Assembly (NCBI GenBank): GCA_041391925.1
Contig: JAWKNA010000004.1
Coordinates: 1-64,000, forward strand
Reading direction: 5' to 3'
From: JBPOFM01 sp041391925
GTDB taxonomy: Bacteria; Bacteroidota; Bacteroidia; Flavobacteriales; Flavobacteriaceae
DNA: 64,000 nt
Shown here piece after piece: positions 40,516 to 50,368 of the stretch (positions are counted from its first letter, which is position 1; the number at the start of each line of letters is the position of its first letter). Under the pieces are notes generated by a model. The model was not told where the DNA came from. It ran no database searches and saw nothing but the letters and a program-made list of their open reading frames with translations. A program made the position numbers and the translations under genes.

Positions 40516-42384
40516 ATGAACAATAACTCAACCGATCAATTTTTCCATAACCCAGTCATAGGGCATCCTGCAGGACTTTTTGTATTGTTTTTTACAGAAA
40601 TGTGGGAGCGGTTTTCTTATTACGGAATGCGTGCACTCTTAATATTGTTCCTTACCTCTGCTGTCACTGGTTCACATGCAGGTTGGGGCTGGCCACAAGA
40701 ACATGCCTTTGCCTTATTTGGCTCTTACACGGCATTGGTTTATCTGTCCACAATGCTTGGAGGTTATTTTGCAGATAAAATTATTGGGTATCGTTGGGCT
40801 GTTATTGTTGGAGCTTTTTTAATGACTTTGGGACATGCCTGCATGGCCGTGGAAACACATTTCTTTATCTATTTGGGCCTTACCTTTTTGGTGTTTGGGA
40901 CAGGTTTTTTTAAACCTAATATGACCTCAATTATTTCTGAAATGTATAGAGACAGACCCGAAAAGAAAGATGGTGCCTATACTATTTTTTATATGGGAGT
41001 CAATGCTGGTGCCTTTTTCGGGATATTGCTCTGTGGTTATTTGGGTGAAAAAGTGAGCTGGAGCTTTGGCTTTGGTTTGGCAGGAATTTTCATGCTTTTT
41101 GGATTGTTACAATTTTATTTCTCCCAAAATATATTTGGAAATATTGGATTAAAACCTAAAATGGCAGACAATGAAGCCTTGGCAAATTCTGATGCAGCAG
41201 AAATCAATATGACTGTGGCTGATAAAAAAGATGTTGATAATACCAATGAAGACCAACACAGAAATCCTTTCCCAAAATGGCAACTCATTCTCATTGCCTT
41301 ATGTAGCTTAATCGGATTGGTTTGGGTAGTCAACGACCCCATTGCTAAAATTTCTGAAAATACCACCAATCTTCTCAAATTTGGGGGAATAGATTATTCA
41401 AATTATGCAATTCTTTTGGCCCTGCTGCTGTTCTTTATCGTATTGATTTATAGATTGACACAATATGCAACCATCACACGCCAAAAATTAATAGCAGTGA
41501 CATTTTTCGGTGTTTTGACATTTTGTTTCTTTGCTGTTTTTGAACAAGCTCCCGGAACATTGACCATCTTTGCTAGGGATTATACGGATAGGGTTTTGGT
41601 AGGTGGAGCAAGTTTAACATTTTTGGTCATCAATTCACTGATTGCCGTCATCCCATTGGCCATCATCACTTGGGTGCTGTACAAGCTATTTAAACAAACC
41701 TTCAAAAACTATGCTCTTGCGAATATCTTTTTAAGCTTGAGTTTTGTGATTATCTGGATCATAACAGTTTGGATGTTGATGAAGGATTTTTACACGGCAG
41801 GTTATTTAGAATTATCCGATTCTACTTTACAATCCTTAAAAATTGATAAAGTAACGAAGAAATTAACTGAAATCCCCGCAACTTGGTTTAATGTCTTGAA
41901 TTCGCTTTTTATCATAACATTAGCGCCATTGTTTTCAAAATGGTGGGAAAGTAAATACAATCCATCTGCCAATGCTAAATTTGGTATAGGGATGATTTTG
42001 CTCGGACTTGGAATGGGCTTCATCGCCTATGGAGGTCGAAATATTGCTCCTGGGGCAGAAACTGCTGCTGTGAGTTTGTTCTGGCTTGTGTTTGTATACC
42101 TCTTCCACACCATGGCAGAGTTGTGCATCTCACCAGTTGGATTGTCTTACGTCAGTAAATTGGTTCCTAGTAGAATGATTGCATTCATGTTTGGGGTTTG
42201 GTATCTGGCTATTGCAATCGCCAATAAAGTGGCCGGTATTTTGGGAGAAAGTTCCAATGAAATAGCATCTGAAAAAGGAATTGGCTCGTTCTTTTTGATT
42301 ATTACGGTGGTTGCTGTTGCCATTGGAGTCGTTTCGATATTAATGAACTCCACAATCAAAAAACTGATGCATGGCGTTCGTTAA
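40516..42384 (+). CDS. POT/PTR2 peptide transporter, second paralogue
   Basis: 622 residues, 100 longer than the previous one because of a hydrophilic loop (about 215-260; KMADNEALANSDAAEI) and extra residues near 420-460. Signature FFTEMWERFSYYGMRALLIL and FGTGFFKPNMTSIISEMYRD are present, as is FEQAPGTLTIFARDYTDR. 66 bases after the first transporter; probably co-transcribed. The two may differ in peptide specificity. Ends before a strong terminator. Confidence 0.92.
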   Translation: MNNNSTDQFFHNPVIGHPAGLFVLFFTEMWERFSYYGMRALLILFLTSAVTGSHAGWGWPQEHAFALFGSYTALVYLSTMLGGYFADKIIGYRWAVIVGAFLMTLGHACMAVETHFFIYLGLTFLVFGTGFFKPNMTSIISEMYRDRPEKKDGAYTIFYMGVNAGAFFGILLCGYLGEKVSWSFGFGLAGIFMLFGLLQFYFSQNIFGNIGLKPKMADNEALANSDAAEINMTVADKKDVDNTNEDQHRNPFPKWQLILIALCSLIGLVWVVNDPIAKISENTTNLLKFGGIDYSNYAILLALLLFFIVLIYRLTQYATITRQKLIAVTFFGVLTFCFFAVFEQAPGTLTIFARDYTDRVLVGGASLTFLVINSLIAVIPLAIITWVLYKLFKQTFKNYALANIFLSLSFVIIWIITVWMLMKDFYTAGYLELSDSTLQSLKIDKVTKKLTEIPATWFNVLNSLFIITLAPLFSKWWESKYNPSANAKFGIGMILLGLGMGFIAYGGRNIAPGAETAAVSLFWLVFVYLFHTMAELCISPVGLSYVSKLVPSRMIAFMFGVWYLAIAIANKVAGILGESSNEIASEKGIGSFFLIITVVAVAIGVVSILMNSTIKKLMHGVR

Positions 42385-42410
42385 TCGAAAAAAATCGTTA
42401 AAATAAAGTC

Positions 42411-42437
42411 AAAATGCTCCTAGTAGGAGCATTTTTT
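42411..42437 (+). terminator. Rho-independent terminator after the peptide transporter genes
   Basis: AAAATGCTCCTA and TAGGAGCATTTT are perfect complements around a single G, followed by T residues. Confidence 0.85.
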
Positions 42438-42491
42438 GTAAGTTCGGAACAACTTTTGCTTCGTAAGTGAAAGTCTAAAATAAAAATAGAG

Positions 42492-43040
42492 ATGAAAAAA
42501 ATCATGATGATGTTGGCGGTAGTGCTATTCGTTTCAGCCAATACCATAGCTCAGGAAATTAAATGGGTCTCTTTTGAAGAGGCATTGGCACTCCAAAAGA
42601 AGAAACCAAAAAAAATTATGATGGACGTTTACACCAGTTGGTGTGGCCCTTGTAAAATGTTAGATAAAAATACATTTCACAATGCAGATGTCGTAAAATA
42701 TGTGAATGACAATTACTACGCGGTAAAATTCAATGCAGAAGGTAATGAGGTTGTTAAGTATAAAGATATAACATATTCTAACCCTGGTTACAAAGCAGAA
42801 TTGGCAACACGAAGAAATGGAGTACATGATTTAACACGTTCCTTGGGCGTTAATGCATATCCAACGGTGGTGTTCTTTGATGAAAAAGGAGAAACTATTT
42901 TTCCAGTGCGAGGGTATCAGACTTCAAAACAATTGGAATTGTACCTCAAAATGTTCAAAGAGGACAAACACAAGGATATGAAAACCCAAGAGGATTTCAA
43001 CGCATATTATTCAGCATTTGTCCCTGAGTTTAAAGAATAA
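42492..43040 (+). CDS. periplasmic thioredoxin-like protein
   Basis: 182 residues. Signal peptide 1-20 (MLAVVLFVSANTIAQE). Thioredoxin fold with the redox motif CGPC in YTSWCGPCKMLDKNTF (about 49-64) and the cis-Pro in NAYPTVVFFDEKGE (about 118). A loop with YSNPGYKAELATRRNG between is longer than in thioredoxin. Probably reduces or isomerises disulfides in the periplasm. Convergent with comEC, four bases between the stops. Confidence 0.88.
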   Translation: MKKIMMMLAVVLFVSANTIAQEIKWVSFEEALALQKKKPKKIMMDVYTSWCGPCKMLDKNTFHNADVVKYVNDNYYAVKFNAEGNEVVKYKDITYSNPGYKAELATRRNGVHDLTRSLGVNAYPTVVFFDEKGETIFPVRGYQTSKQLELYLKMFKEDKHKDMKTQEDFNAYYSAFVPEFKE

Positions 43041-43044
43041 AATT

Positions 43045-45084
43045 CTAATATTTTAAGATAAAAGCTCCCTTTTCGCTGGTTTGATGAAAAGGGATTTTTT
43101 CTTTTTCACAAGTTACTTTCCAACGTTGAACATAGGATTTATAATTGCTTCCATCAGCAATAATCAGTTTTGGGTGTATCGAATCAATCAAACGATTCAG
43201 ATTTATTTTGGGTGAATTACGAAGTAGGACATAGTTAGGTATAAATGATTTTACATTATAAATACCTAAACTATCTACAATCAACAGTTTCTCATCATGA
43301 AATCCATAAATAGATTTTAAACCTGATGATTCAATGGTTTTGATTGAATTTCCGACTTTATAATTTCTAATGCTCATATCTTTCGTTTTTGTAAAACTGT
43401 CCAAGTTATCACTAACAGTTAATGTTTCATTTTGCTTCATTCCAATCAACGTAAATTTGCTTTTATGAAAAATGATAAATTCATTTGTTCTTATCTGATG
43501 CTTTTTAAATATGAATGCTCCTTGAAGAATTAGAACCGCCACCAAAACAGATATCAATCTTTGATAATGTGGTCTTTTGAAATATGAAAACACAGAAATT
43601 ATGAGGATATATGAGACTAGAATAAATAGAATTCCAAATGAAATATTTCTAAATATAAAGCTCTCTTGCTGCGAAACCCAAGATACAAAATCGTTCATCG
43701 TACTAATGCAAAACCCAAATGCATGTGCGATAAATGGAGGTAAGAGGTTTATCAGTCCCAAAATAATAACGATGATTCCGAAACCTAAAATAAAACCCAA
43801 AAATGGCAGTATTACCAAATTGGACAAAAAGAACAGGCCTGGAAATTGATGGAAATAAAACAAGCTAATCGGAACAACACCTATTTGGGCTGCAGTAGTT
43901 ACACATATCAGTTGCCAGAAATAATTGACCAATTTCAATTTTGGATACCATAAACCCGCAAGGATAGGTTTTATGCTGGCAATGGCTAGAACGGCAGCAT
44001 AACTCATTTGAAACCCAACATCAAATAAAAATAGGGGTTTAAAAAGGAGCAAAAACAACATCGAAATAGCCAAAGTATTATAAATATTTGCTGGTCGATT
44101 TAAATTCATTCCAATTGCTACCACAATAAACATTCCAACTGCTCTCATAACCGATGGAGATAATCCTGCAATGATTGCAAAACCGCAAAGTATCAAAACA
44201 AGAAGAATGGTTTTTATTAATTTGCCATACTTTATCCACTCAATCGGTTTAAATAGCCAATTCAGCATCAATAATATTATGCCTACATGCAGACCAGAAA
44301 CCGCTAGAATGTGAATGGCTCCAGCGTTTACATAATTATTGTAAGTGTCTTGACTGATGTCTTTCCGTTGCCCCAAAAGTAAGGCATCAATAATAGCTAA
44401 TTCATCAGTTCTGAAATTGTAAAGTTTTAGCTTTTGGTCAATTTTCTCTCGAAGTTCTGCGGCAAACCCATAAATAGTGTTTGCTTTCGAACGGATTTGT
44501 ATCAACTCACTTTTATCAACAGATATTTGATGCTCTATATACCGTTTGCTTAAATAATTTTTATAGTCAAATTGATATGGATTCAAAGGTCTATTTAATT
44601 CGGATAGAGTGGAAGAGGTTGCCAAAACATCATCGACTTGTAATGCATTGGAAAGCGAATCTTTTTGAACATTCAACAATAATTTTCCTGAAACAGATAT
44701 ATTATCAATTTTCAATAAGTCAATCACATATTTATCATGATAAGCGGTTGGTTTTAATACTTCCCGGATTTTAAAAGATAAAAGTCTAGAAGAATCAGTT
44801 TCAACAGAAATAATATTAGAATAATGAGTTTTAAACTGTCTTTGGTCATGAAGATTGACAACCAAAATTCCTATACAAATGGTTGTCAAATAGGTAATAA
44901 TTCCAAACCAAACTGTTTTTTGAATTTTATTCTTACTGATTAATAGAGAAATCAGCAATATAACCATCAAAATAATGCAACAAGAAATAAGTAGATGTAC
45001 AGGGACTGTTATAAAAGAAGCTGTCAGGATACCAGCAATCAAGCAAAGCGTTAGCTTAATAATGGTAAAATGAAGCAGTTTCAT
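43045..45084 (-). CDS. ComEC/Rec2-family membrane protein with degenerate nuclease domain
   Basis: 679 residues from ATG 45084 (MKLLHFTIIKLTLCLIAG); its start overlaps the stop of the upstream gene by 4 bases. N-terminal DUF4131-type region, then the Competence domain with many helices (GAIHILAVSGLHVGIILLML, GLSPSVMRAVGMFIVVAIGM). ComEC channels carry single-stranded DNA through the inner membrane. The C-terminal 170 residues sit where the metallo-beta-lactamase-like nuclease should be, but no HxHxDH motif is seen. Confidence 0.85.
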   Translation of the reverse strand: MKLLHFTIIKLTLCLIAGILTASFITVPVHLLISCCIILMVILLISLLISKNKIQKTVWFGIITYLTTICIGILVVNLHDQRQFKTHYSNIISVETDSSRLLSFKIREVLKPTAYHDKYVIDLLKIDNISVSGKLLLNVQKDSLSNALQVDDVLATSSTLSELNRPLNPYQFDYKNYLSKRYIEHQISVDKSELIQIRSKANTIYGFAAELREKIDQKLKLYNFRTDELAIIDALLLGQRKDISQDTYNNYVNAGAIHILAVSGLHVGIILLMLNWLFKPIEWIKYGKLIKTILLVLILCGFAIIAGLSPSVMRAVGMFIVVAIGMNLNRPANIYNTLAISMLFLLLFKPLFLFDVGFQMSYAAVLAIASIKPILAGLWYPKLKLVNYFWQLICVTTAAQIGVVPISLFYFHQFPGLFFLSNLVILPFLGFILGFGIIVIILGLINLLPPFIAHAFGFCISTMNDFVSWVSQQESFIFRNISFGILFILVSYILIISVFSYFKRPHYQRLISVLVAVLILQGAFIFKKHQIRTNEFIIFHKSKFTLIGMKQNETLTVSDNLDSFTKTKDMSIRNYKVGNSIKTIESSGLKSIYGFHDEKLLIVDSLGIYNVKSFIPNYVLLRNSPKINLNRLIDSIHPKLIIADGSNYKSYVQRWKVTCEKEKIPFHQTSEKGAFILKY

Positions 45085-45665
45085 AACACCCGTCGAGCCT
45101 GTACAAAGGCAAAATACCAATAGCGTTCTGCCAAAGAAGAAACAATGACACCTGCGCTGGTGGTGGCATGTATAAACTCTACTTGGCCCTCATTGACATA
45201 AGTTACAAGGGCTACATGGTTCACTGTTCGACTTTTACCATTGGTGGCAAAGAAGAGCAAATCCCCTTTTTGGACTTCCTTCAAATCAATCCAATCTCCA
45301 GTAAGTGCAATGTCGCTGCTCGACCGAGGAAGCTGTATGCCCTCACTGCCAAAAGCACAGTTGACCAAACCGGAGCAATCCATGCCTTTTTTATCTATGC
45401 CTCCATATTTGTAACGCACCCCTTCAAACTTCATCGCATAATCGATGATGTTTTCTGCCAATTCGGAATTATAATTCCTTTCATTTGGTTCCTTGACAGA
45501 AGGATAATCAGATGGATGCCTTCTAGAGGTCTTATTGTCAATAACAGGTTTGGAAGGCCTTGAAGAAACTGTTGTGTTTGTTGCTGATGGGTTTTTGGAA
45601 TGTTTTGAAGATTTGCAACTGCAAAAACAAAGTGTCAAACATAAAATAAAAACAATTCGTCTCAT
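45081..45665 (-). CDS. NlpC/P60 (C40) peptidoglycan hydrolase lipoprotein
   Basis: 194 residues. Lipoprotein signal LCLTLCFCSC-KSSKHS, a Ser/Asn/Pro linker, and a C-terminal NlpC/P60 domain with the catalytic Cys in GMDCSGLVNCAFG (about 96) and His in TVNHVALVTYV (about 149). Cleaves peptide stems of peptidoglycan in the periplasm. Part of the minus-strand operon from surE to comEC. Confidence 0.9.
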   Translation of the reverse strand: MRRIVFILCLTLCFCSCKSSKHSKNPSATNTTVSSRPSKPVIDNKTSRRHPSDYPSVKEPNERNYNSELAENIIDYAMKFEGVRYKYGGIDKKGMDCSGLVNCAFGSEGIQLPRSSSDIALTGDWIDLKEVQKGDLLFFATNGKSRTVNHVALVTYVNEGQVEFIHATTSAGVIVSSLAERYWYFAFVQARRVL

Positions 45666-45673
45666 TAAAAATT

Positions 45674-46789
45674 TTAATTTTTTAGGGAGTTAAAAATCAA
45701 TTTGGCTGCTTTTTCACTCGCTCCTTGACCGCCAAGCTTTTTCTCTAAATCAAAATAATCCATGAACATTTTTTCTCTTTTTTGCTTGGTTAAGATGGCG
45801 TTCAATTCTTTTTTTAATCGTTTTGGGTTGAAATCATTTTGAATCAATTCAGTTACCACTTCCTTATCCATTATCAAGTTGACGAGTGAAATATATTTTA
45901 GGGTAATAATCCGTTTAGCTATTTGATAGGATAGCCAGCCGCCTTTATAGCAGACTACTTGTGGTACCTTAAACAATGCGGTTTCCAAGGTTGCAGTTCC
46001 AGATGTTACCAAGCCAGCAGTTGAAATACTCAACAAATCATAGGTTTCATTATCGACAAAGGAGACGTTGATTTTTTTTGTGTATGAATCGTAAAAATCT
46101 TTATCCTGACTTGGAGCACCAGCGATTACAAACTGATAGTCTTTAAATTCTTTTACAATGCTCAACATTACCGAAAGCATTTTTTTTATTTCTTGTTTAC
46201 GGCTTCCAGGCAATAATGCAATAATGGGTCTGTCATCCAAACCATGGGTGGCTCTAAAATTATACTCATCAACCTGTTTTCGGTTCGCTATAGCATCAAT
46301 GAGAGGATGTCCTACAAAATTAACATTGTAGCCATGTTCTTTTTCATAAAAATCCTTTTCAAAAGGGAGAATAACATGCATAGCATCAATATCGCGCTTT
46401 ATGGATTTAACCCTTCCAGCTCTTGAAGCCCATACTTGTGGTGATACATAATAATTGGTTCTAAAACCTTTTGATTTTGCCCATTTGGCAATTCGTAAGT
46501 TAAAACCTGAATAGTCAATAAAGATAATGACATCAGGCTTGTAGTTTTCAATATCTGCTTTGCAAAATGCTAAATTTTTTGAGATAGTTTTTAGGTTCAT
46601 AACCACCTCTGCAAATCCCATAAACGCCAGTTCCTTGTAATGTTTTGCGAGATTGTCATTCACTTGATACATCAAATCGCCACCCCAAAACCTAAATTGT
46701 GCATCGACATCTTGTTTTATCAATGCTTTCATAAGGTTGGACCCATGTAAATCTCCTGAGGCTTCGCCAGCGATGAGGTAATATTTCAT
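45674..46789 (-). CDS. lpxB: lipid A disaccharide synthase LpxB
   Basis: Joins UDP-2,3-diacylglucosamine and lipid X to lipid A disaccharide 1-phosphate at the inner membrane. 371 residues. YYLIAGEASGDLHGSNLMKA at the N-terminus, IDYSGFNLRIAKWAKSKG, YYVSPQVWASRAGRVKSIKR and LLPGSRKQEIKKMLSVML are LpxB signatures. Overlaps the preceding small membrane protein gene by one base. Confidence 0.95.
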   Translation of the reverse strand: MKYYLIAGEASGDLHGSNLMKALIKQDVDAQFRFWGGDLMYQVNDNLAKHYKELAFMGFAEVVMNLKTISKNLAFCKADIENYKPDVIIFIDYSGFNLRIAKWAKSKGFRTNYYVSPQVWASRAGRVKSIKRDIDAMHVILPFEKDFYEKEHGYNVNFVGHPLIDAIANRKQVDEYNFRATHGLDDRPIIALLPGSRKQEIKKMLSVMLSIVKEFKDYQFVIAGAPSQDKDFYDSYTKKINVSFVDNETYDLLSISTAGLVTSGTATLETALFKVPQVVCYKGGWLSYQIAKRIITLKYISLVNLIMDKEVVTELIQNDFNPKRLKKELNAILTKQKREKMFMDYFDLEKKLGGQGASEKAAKLIFNSLKN

Positions 46790-47073
46790 TATATAAAATT
46801 AACCAAAAACGTGATAATCGCGACCAAGACTGTGGCCAAAATAACACCCCTTGCTCTATAATCACGTTTCAATTTTATGAATAAAAAGAATGCTATCAGA
46901 TTTAAGATAGCTCCAATGCTTACCAATTTGGTAAAAAACCCTTGAGCAATGGACTGTTTGATGGTGGTTAGAATCTCATCGCCATTTCCAAAAATCAAAA
47001 TTGCGACAATTAACCCCACGGCGTTGGCAATCAATCCAACTACAAATCCTATTAACACTTCCTTTTTAATCAT
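46789..47073 (-). CDS. small three-helix membrane protein
   Basis: 94 residues, three predicted transmembrane helices (about 6-28, 47-66, 74-93) joined by short loops; the loop KLKRDYRARG is basic. It overlaps surE by 8 bases and lpxB by 1. Common between surE and lpxB in Flavobacteria, but its function is not known to me. Confidence 0.75.
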   Translation of the reverse strand: MIKKEVLIGFVVGLIANAVGLIVAILIFGNGDEILTTIKQSIAQGFFTKLVSIGAILNLIAFFLFIKLKRDYRARGVILATVLVAIITFLVNFI

Positions 47074-47851
47074 TTAACTTCCAGCTATTTAAATGTTGCA
47101 TTGCATGATGTGCGGTTAAATCAAATTGAACAGGAACTACGGAAATATAACCTTGTTCCAAGGCCCATTCATCAGTATCTTCGCCACTATCCAAATTAAC
47201 AAATTTTCCTGTGAGCCAATAATAATCACGCCCTTGCGGATTTTTTCGTTTATCAAATTCCTCCTCCCAGTTGGCTTTAGCTTGTCGACATATTTTAATA
47301 CCTTTAATTTGTTTTTTAGGTAAATTGGGAATGTTCACGTTTAGAACCACACCATCAGGTAAGCCATGTTTAAGTACGTTTTCCACAATAGTTTTGACAT
47401 GTAGTTTAGCAGGGCCAAAATTTGCATTCCAGTTGTAATCACAAAGTGAAAATCCAATGGCTGGAATACCTTCGATGCCAGCTTCCAATGCAGCGCTCAT
47501 CGTGCCCGAGTAAATGACATTAATGGAAGAGTTCGCCCCATGATTGATTCCAGACACACATAAATCGGGTCGTCTTCCAATAATTTCTTTTACGGCCAAT
47601 TTAACACAGTCCACAGGTGTACCAGAACAACTGTATTCTTTTTGGGTACCTTTATCAACTTTTACTTTTTCAACAAAAAGTGTCGAATTTATAGTTATTG
47701 CATGACCCATTCCACTTTGAGGGCTATCTGGTGCAACCACTATCACGTCCCCAAGTTCATTCATCACCTCTATGAGGGCTCTTACCCCTGGAGCTGTAAT
47801 GCCATCATCATTTGTGACTAAAATAAGTGGTTTTTTGGACATGGATTTCAT
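47066..47851 (-). CDS. surE: 5'/3'-nucleotidase SurE
   Basis: Metal-dependent nucleotidase. 261 residues. Metal-binding Asp pair in LILVTNDDGITAPGVRAL (about 8-25), SPQSGMGHAITI and CVSGINHGANSSINVIYSGT (Asn ligand). An internal ATG at 47842 (MSKKPLILV) is an equally good start. First gene of the surE-94aa-lpxB-NlpC/P60-comEC operon. The gap 47852-48133 to the divergent protease has no clear -33/-7 promoter pair. Confidence 0.94.
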   Translation of the reverse strand: MKSMSKKPLILVTNDDGITAPGVRALIEVMNELGDVIVVAPDSPQSGMGHAITINSTLFVEKVKVDKGTQKEYSCSGTPVDCVKLAVKEIIGRRPDLCVSGINHGANSSINVIYSGTMSAALEAGIEGIPAIGFSLCDYNWNANFGPAKLHVKTIVENVLKHGLPDGVVLNVNIPNLPKKQIKGIKICRQAKANWEEEFDKRKNPQGRDYYWLTGKFVNLDSGEDTDEWALEQGYISVVPVQFDLTAHHAMQHLNSWKLND

Positions 47852-48133
47852 CTTTTTAATGATGCTAAAATACGTAAATTACGATGGAATTACATATATT
47901 GCTAGCTTTAACAAAAAATTAGTAGCCCTAGTTTTTATTGGCATGGTTTTTTCTTTTACTTTAGTAAAAATTATGGAATTCAGTTTTAAGGATTTACACA
48001 ATAACCTTAGGCTTTTAAGTTTTAATTAATTCATTACCCAAAGACAAGAAATGCCCCGTGATAAAAGTTGTCAATCAAACAAAATTATTTTAGAGCATTC
48101 CTCTGACCATAGAAAAACAAATAAAAAGAACAG

Positions 48134-50368
48134 ATGAAAACAATGAAAAGGAATTATAAACTGCTGTTATTGGTACTATTGATGGCTTTTGCATCTTGCA
48201 GTTTTACCACTAAAAAGTTTAGCGATCCAGATAAGGATAAGTTGCTCATTCAATTGATAACCTATGTTTTGGAACAAGGACATTTTAATCCAAAAGATAT
48301 AAATGATGATTTTTCTGAGCACGTTTTTAAAGTTTATCTAGAACAGTTAGACCCTTTCAAAAGGTACTTTTATGAATCGGATATTAAAGAATTCAGCGCA
48401 TATAAAGATCAATTGGATGATCAAATTAAAGCATACGATCTCTCTTTTTTTAATTTGACCCATGAACGATTATTGAAGCGGTTAGAAGAATCCAAAGCAA
48501 TTTATAAAGAAGTGCTATCCCATCCTTTTGATTTCAATATCGAAGAAGAATTTTCTACTGATTATAAGGATTTACCTTATGTAAATTCCAAAAAGGAAAT
48601 GACAAATCGCTGGAGACAGCAACTAAAGTTTTCTACAATTGCAAATTATGATGATTTGATTTCACAGCAAGAAAACACATTTTCTGATAAACAGAGCATG
48701 CAAAAGCTCAATGAGTTGGGTTTGGATGATGTAACTGAAAATCCCATAGAAACACCTTCCTCTAAAGGTGAAGGGGCTGAAAAATCAAAAACTAAAAAGT
48801 CAAATGTTGAGTTGGAAAAGGAAGCTAGGGAAGCAACCCTAAAATCTTTGGAGGAGCTTTATGACTTTATTGATGATAGACAACGTGAAGATTGGTTTTC
48901 TGTGTATATCAATGCCATTGTTGAAGAATTTGATCCTCATACATTCTATTTTGCTCCTGAAGAAAAAGATCGTTTCGATGTATCTATGTCTGGAAATTTT
49001 GAAGGTATAGGCGCACGGTTACAGAAAAAAATGGATAATATAACTATCAATGAGATTATTAGTGGTGGCCCAGCATGGAGACAAAACGAGCTTGAAGTTG
49101 GGGATCAAATCCTAAAAGTAAAGCAAGATGATGACACTCCGGCCGTAAATGTTGTAGGTATGCGTTTGGACGATGCTGTTAAACTAATTAAAGGTCCAAA
49201 AGGAACCAACGTTATTCTTACCTTGAAAAAAGTCAATGGCAACATTGAAGATTTGACCATTACAAGAGATGTTGTTGAATTGGAAGAAACTTACGCCAAA
49301 TCGTCTATTGTGAAAAAGGATGGAAAAACGTTTGGGGTTATCAATTTGCCAAAATTCTATGTTGATTTTGAAGATTATAACAAACGCAATGCAGCTTCCG
49401 ATCTTAAGCTTGAAATTGAACGGTTGAAAGAACAAGGTATGGAAGGTTTGGTATTGGATTTGAGAAACAATGGCGGAGGTTCTCTTCAAACAGTGGTGGA
49501 TATGGGTGGATTGTTCATTAAAGATGGTCCAATAGTACAAGTTAAATCTGCAGGTGAAGAAAAAGAAATATTGTCTGATAAAGACAAATCAATCGTTTGG
49601 GACGGTCCATTAGTGATTTTAGTCAATGAATTATCGGCTTCAGCATCTGAAATTTTGGCAGCAGCTATGCAAGATTATAAGAGAGCTATCGTTATTGGAA
49701 GCAAGCAAACCTATGGTAAAGGTACAGTTCAAAATGTACTGGACTTGAATCGAATGGTGCGAAACAATACGAACGGTGATATGGGAGCATTAAAATTCAC
49801 AACACAAAAATTCTATCGAATCAATGGTGGTTCGACCCAATTAGAGGGTGTCAAAAGTGATGTGGTAGTACCAGACCGTTACAGCTATATAGATTTGGGT
49901 GAAAAAGATCAGGAAAACCCACTCCCTTGGGACAAAATTGATGCGGTTCCCTATAATGTATTCGAAAATTATTACGATTACGATGCCACCATAAAAAAGA
50001 GTAAGGAGCGGATGGCTAATAATGAGCAATTGCAATTGATTGACCAGAATGCACAATGGGTAAAAAAAATCAGGGATAAAGAAAGCTATTCACTGAATTA
50101 TGAAGAATATAAAGCTCAAATCAAATTAAATGAGGATGAGGCCAAACGTTTTGAGAAATTATCAGATTACAAAACTAACCTTACATTTTCATCGTTGCCT
50201 TATGAAAACAAATTAATGGCTGCGGACAGTACATTAAAACAAAAGCGTGATCGTTGGCATGAAAGTCTAAGTCAAGATGTGTACATCGAAGAAGCCTTGA
50301 ATGTGTTGAATGACCTTAAAATGTCGTATCCCGTAAAAACAAAAGTAGCTACAAACACAAAACAATAA
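48134..50368 (+). CDS. tail-specific (C-terminal processing) protease Prc/Ctp
   Basis: 744 residues. Lipoprotein-like signal LLMAFASC-SFTTKK. N-terminal helical region, PDZ domain (about 290-370; RLQKKMDNITINEIISGGPA), S41 peptidase domain with the Ser-Lys dyad in ELSASASEILAAAMQDYKRA and SKQTYGKGTVQ (Ser near 502, Lys near 527), and a DUF3340-type tail. Trims C-termini of periplasmic proteins. Next gene starts at the base after its stop. Confidence 0.92.
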   Translation: MKTMKRNYKLLLLVLLMAFASCSFTTKKFSDPDKDKLLIQLITYVLEQGHFNPKDINDDFSEHVFKVYLEQLDPFKRYFYESDIKEFSAYKDQLDDQIKAYDLSFFNLTHERLLKRLEESKAIYKEVLSHPFDFNIEEEFSTDYKDLPYVNSKKEMTNRWRQQLKFSTIANYDDLISQQENTFSDKQSMQKLNELGLDDVTENPIETPSSKGEGAEKSKTKKSNVELEKEAREATLKSLEELYDFIDDRQREDWFSVYINAIVEEFDPHTFYFAPEEKDRFDVSMSGNFEGIGARLQKKMDNITINEIISGGPAWRQNELEVGDQILKVKQDDDTPAVNVVGMRLDDAVKLIKGPKGTNVILTLKKVNGNIEDLTITRDVVELEETYAKSSIVKKDGKTFGVINLPKFYVDFEDYNKRNAASDLKLEIERLKEQGMEGLVLDLRNNGGGSLQTVVDMGGLFIKDGPIVQVKSAGEEKEILSDKDKSIVWDGPLVILVNELSASASEILAAAMQDYKRAIVIGSKQTYGKGTVQNVLDLNRMVRNNTNGDMGALKFTTQKFYRINGGSTQLEGVKSDVVVPDRYSYIDLGEKDQENPLPWDKIDAVPYNVFENYYDYDATIKKSKERMANNEQLQLIDQNAQWVKKIRDKESYSLNYEEYKAQIKLNEDEAKRFEKLSDYKTNLTFSSLPYENKLMAADSTLKQKRDRWHESLSQDVYIEEALNVLNDLKMSYPVKTKVATNTKQ

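Noticed and set aside
47862..48029. A 55-codon plus-strand frame with one hydrophobic stretch, between surE and the protease gene
   Set aside because: Its upstream extension is antisense to surE, composition is AT-driven and there is no ribosome-binding or promoter signal. It could be a small membrane protein but cannot be supported.
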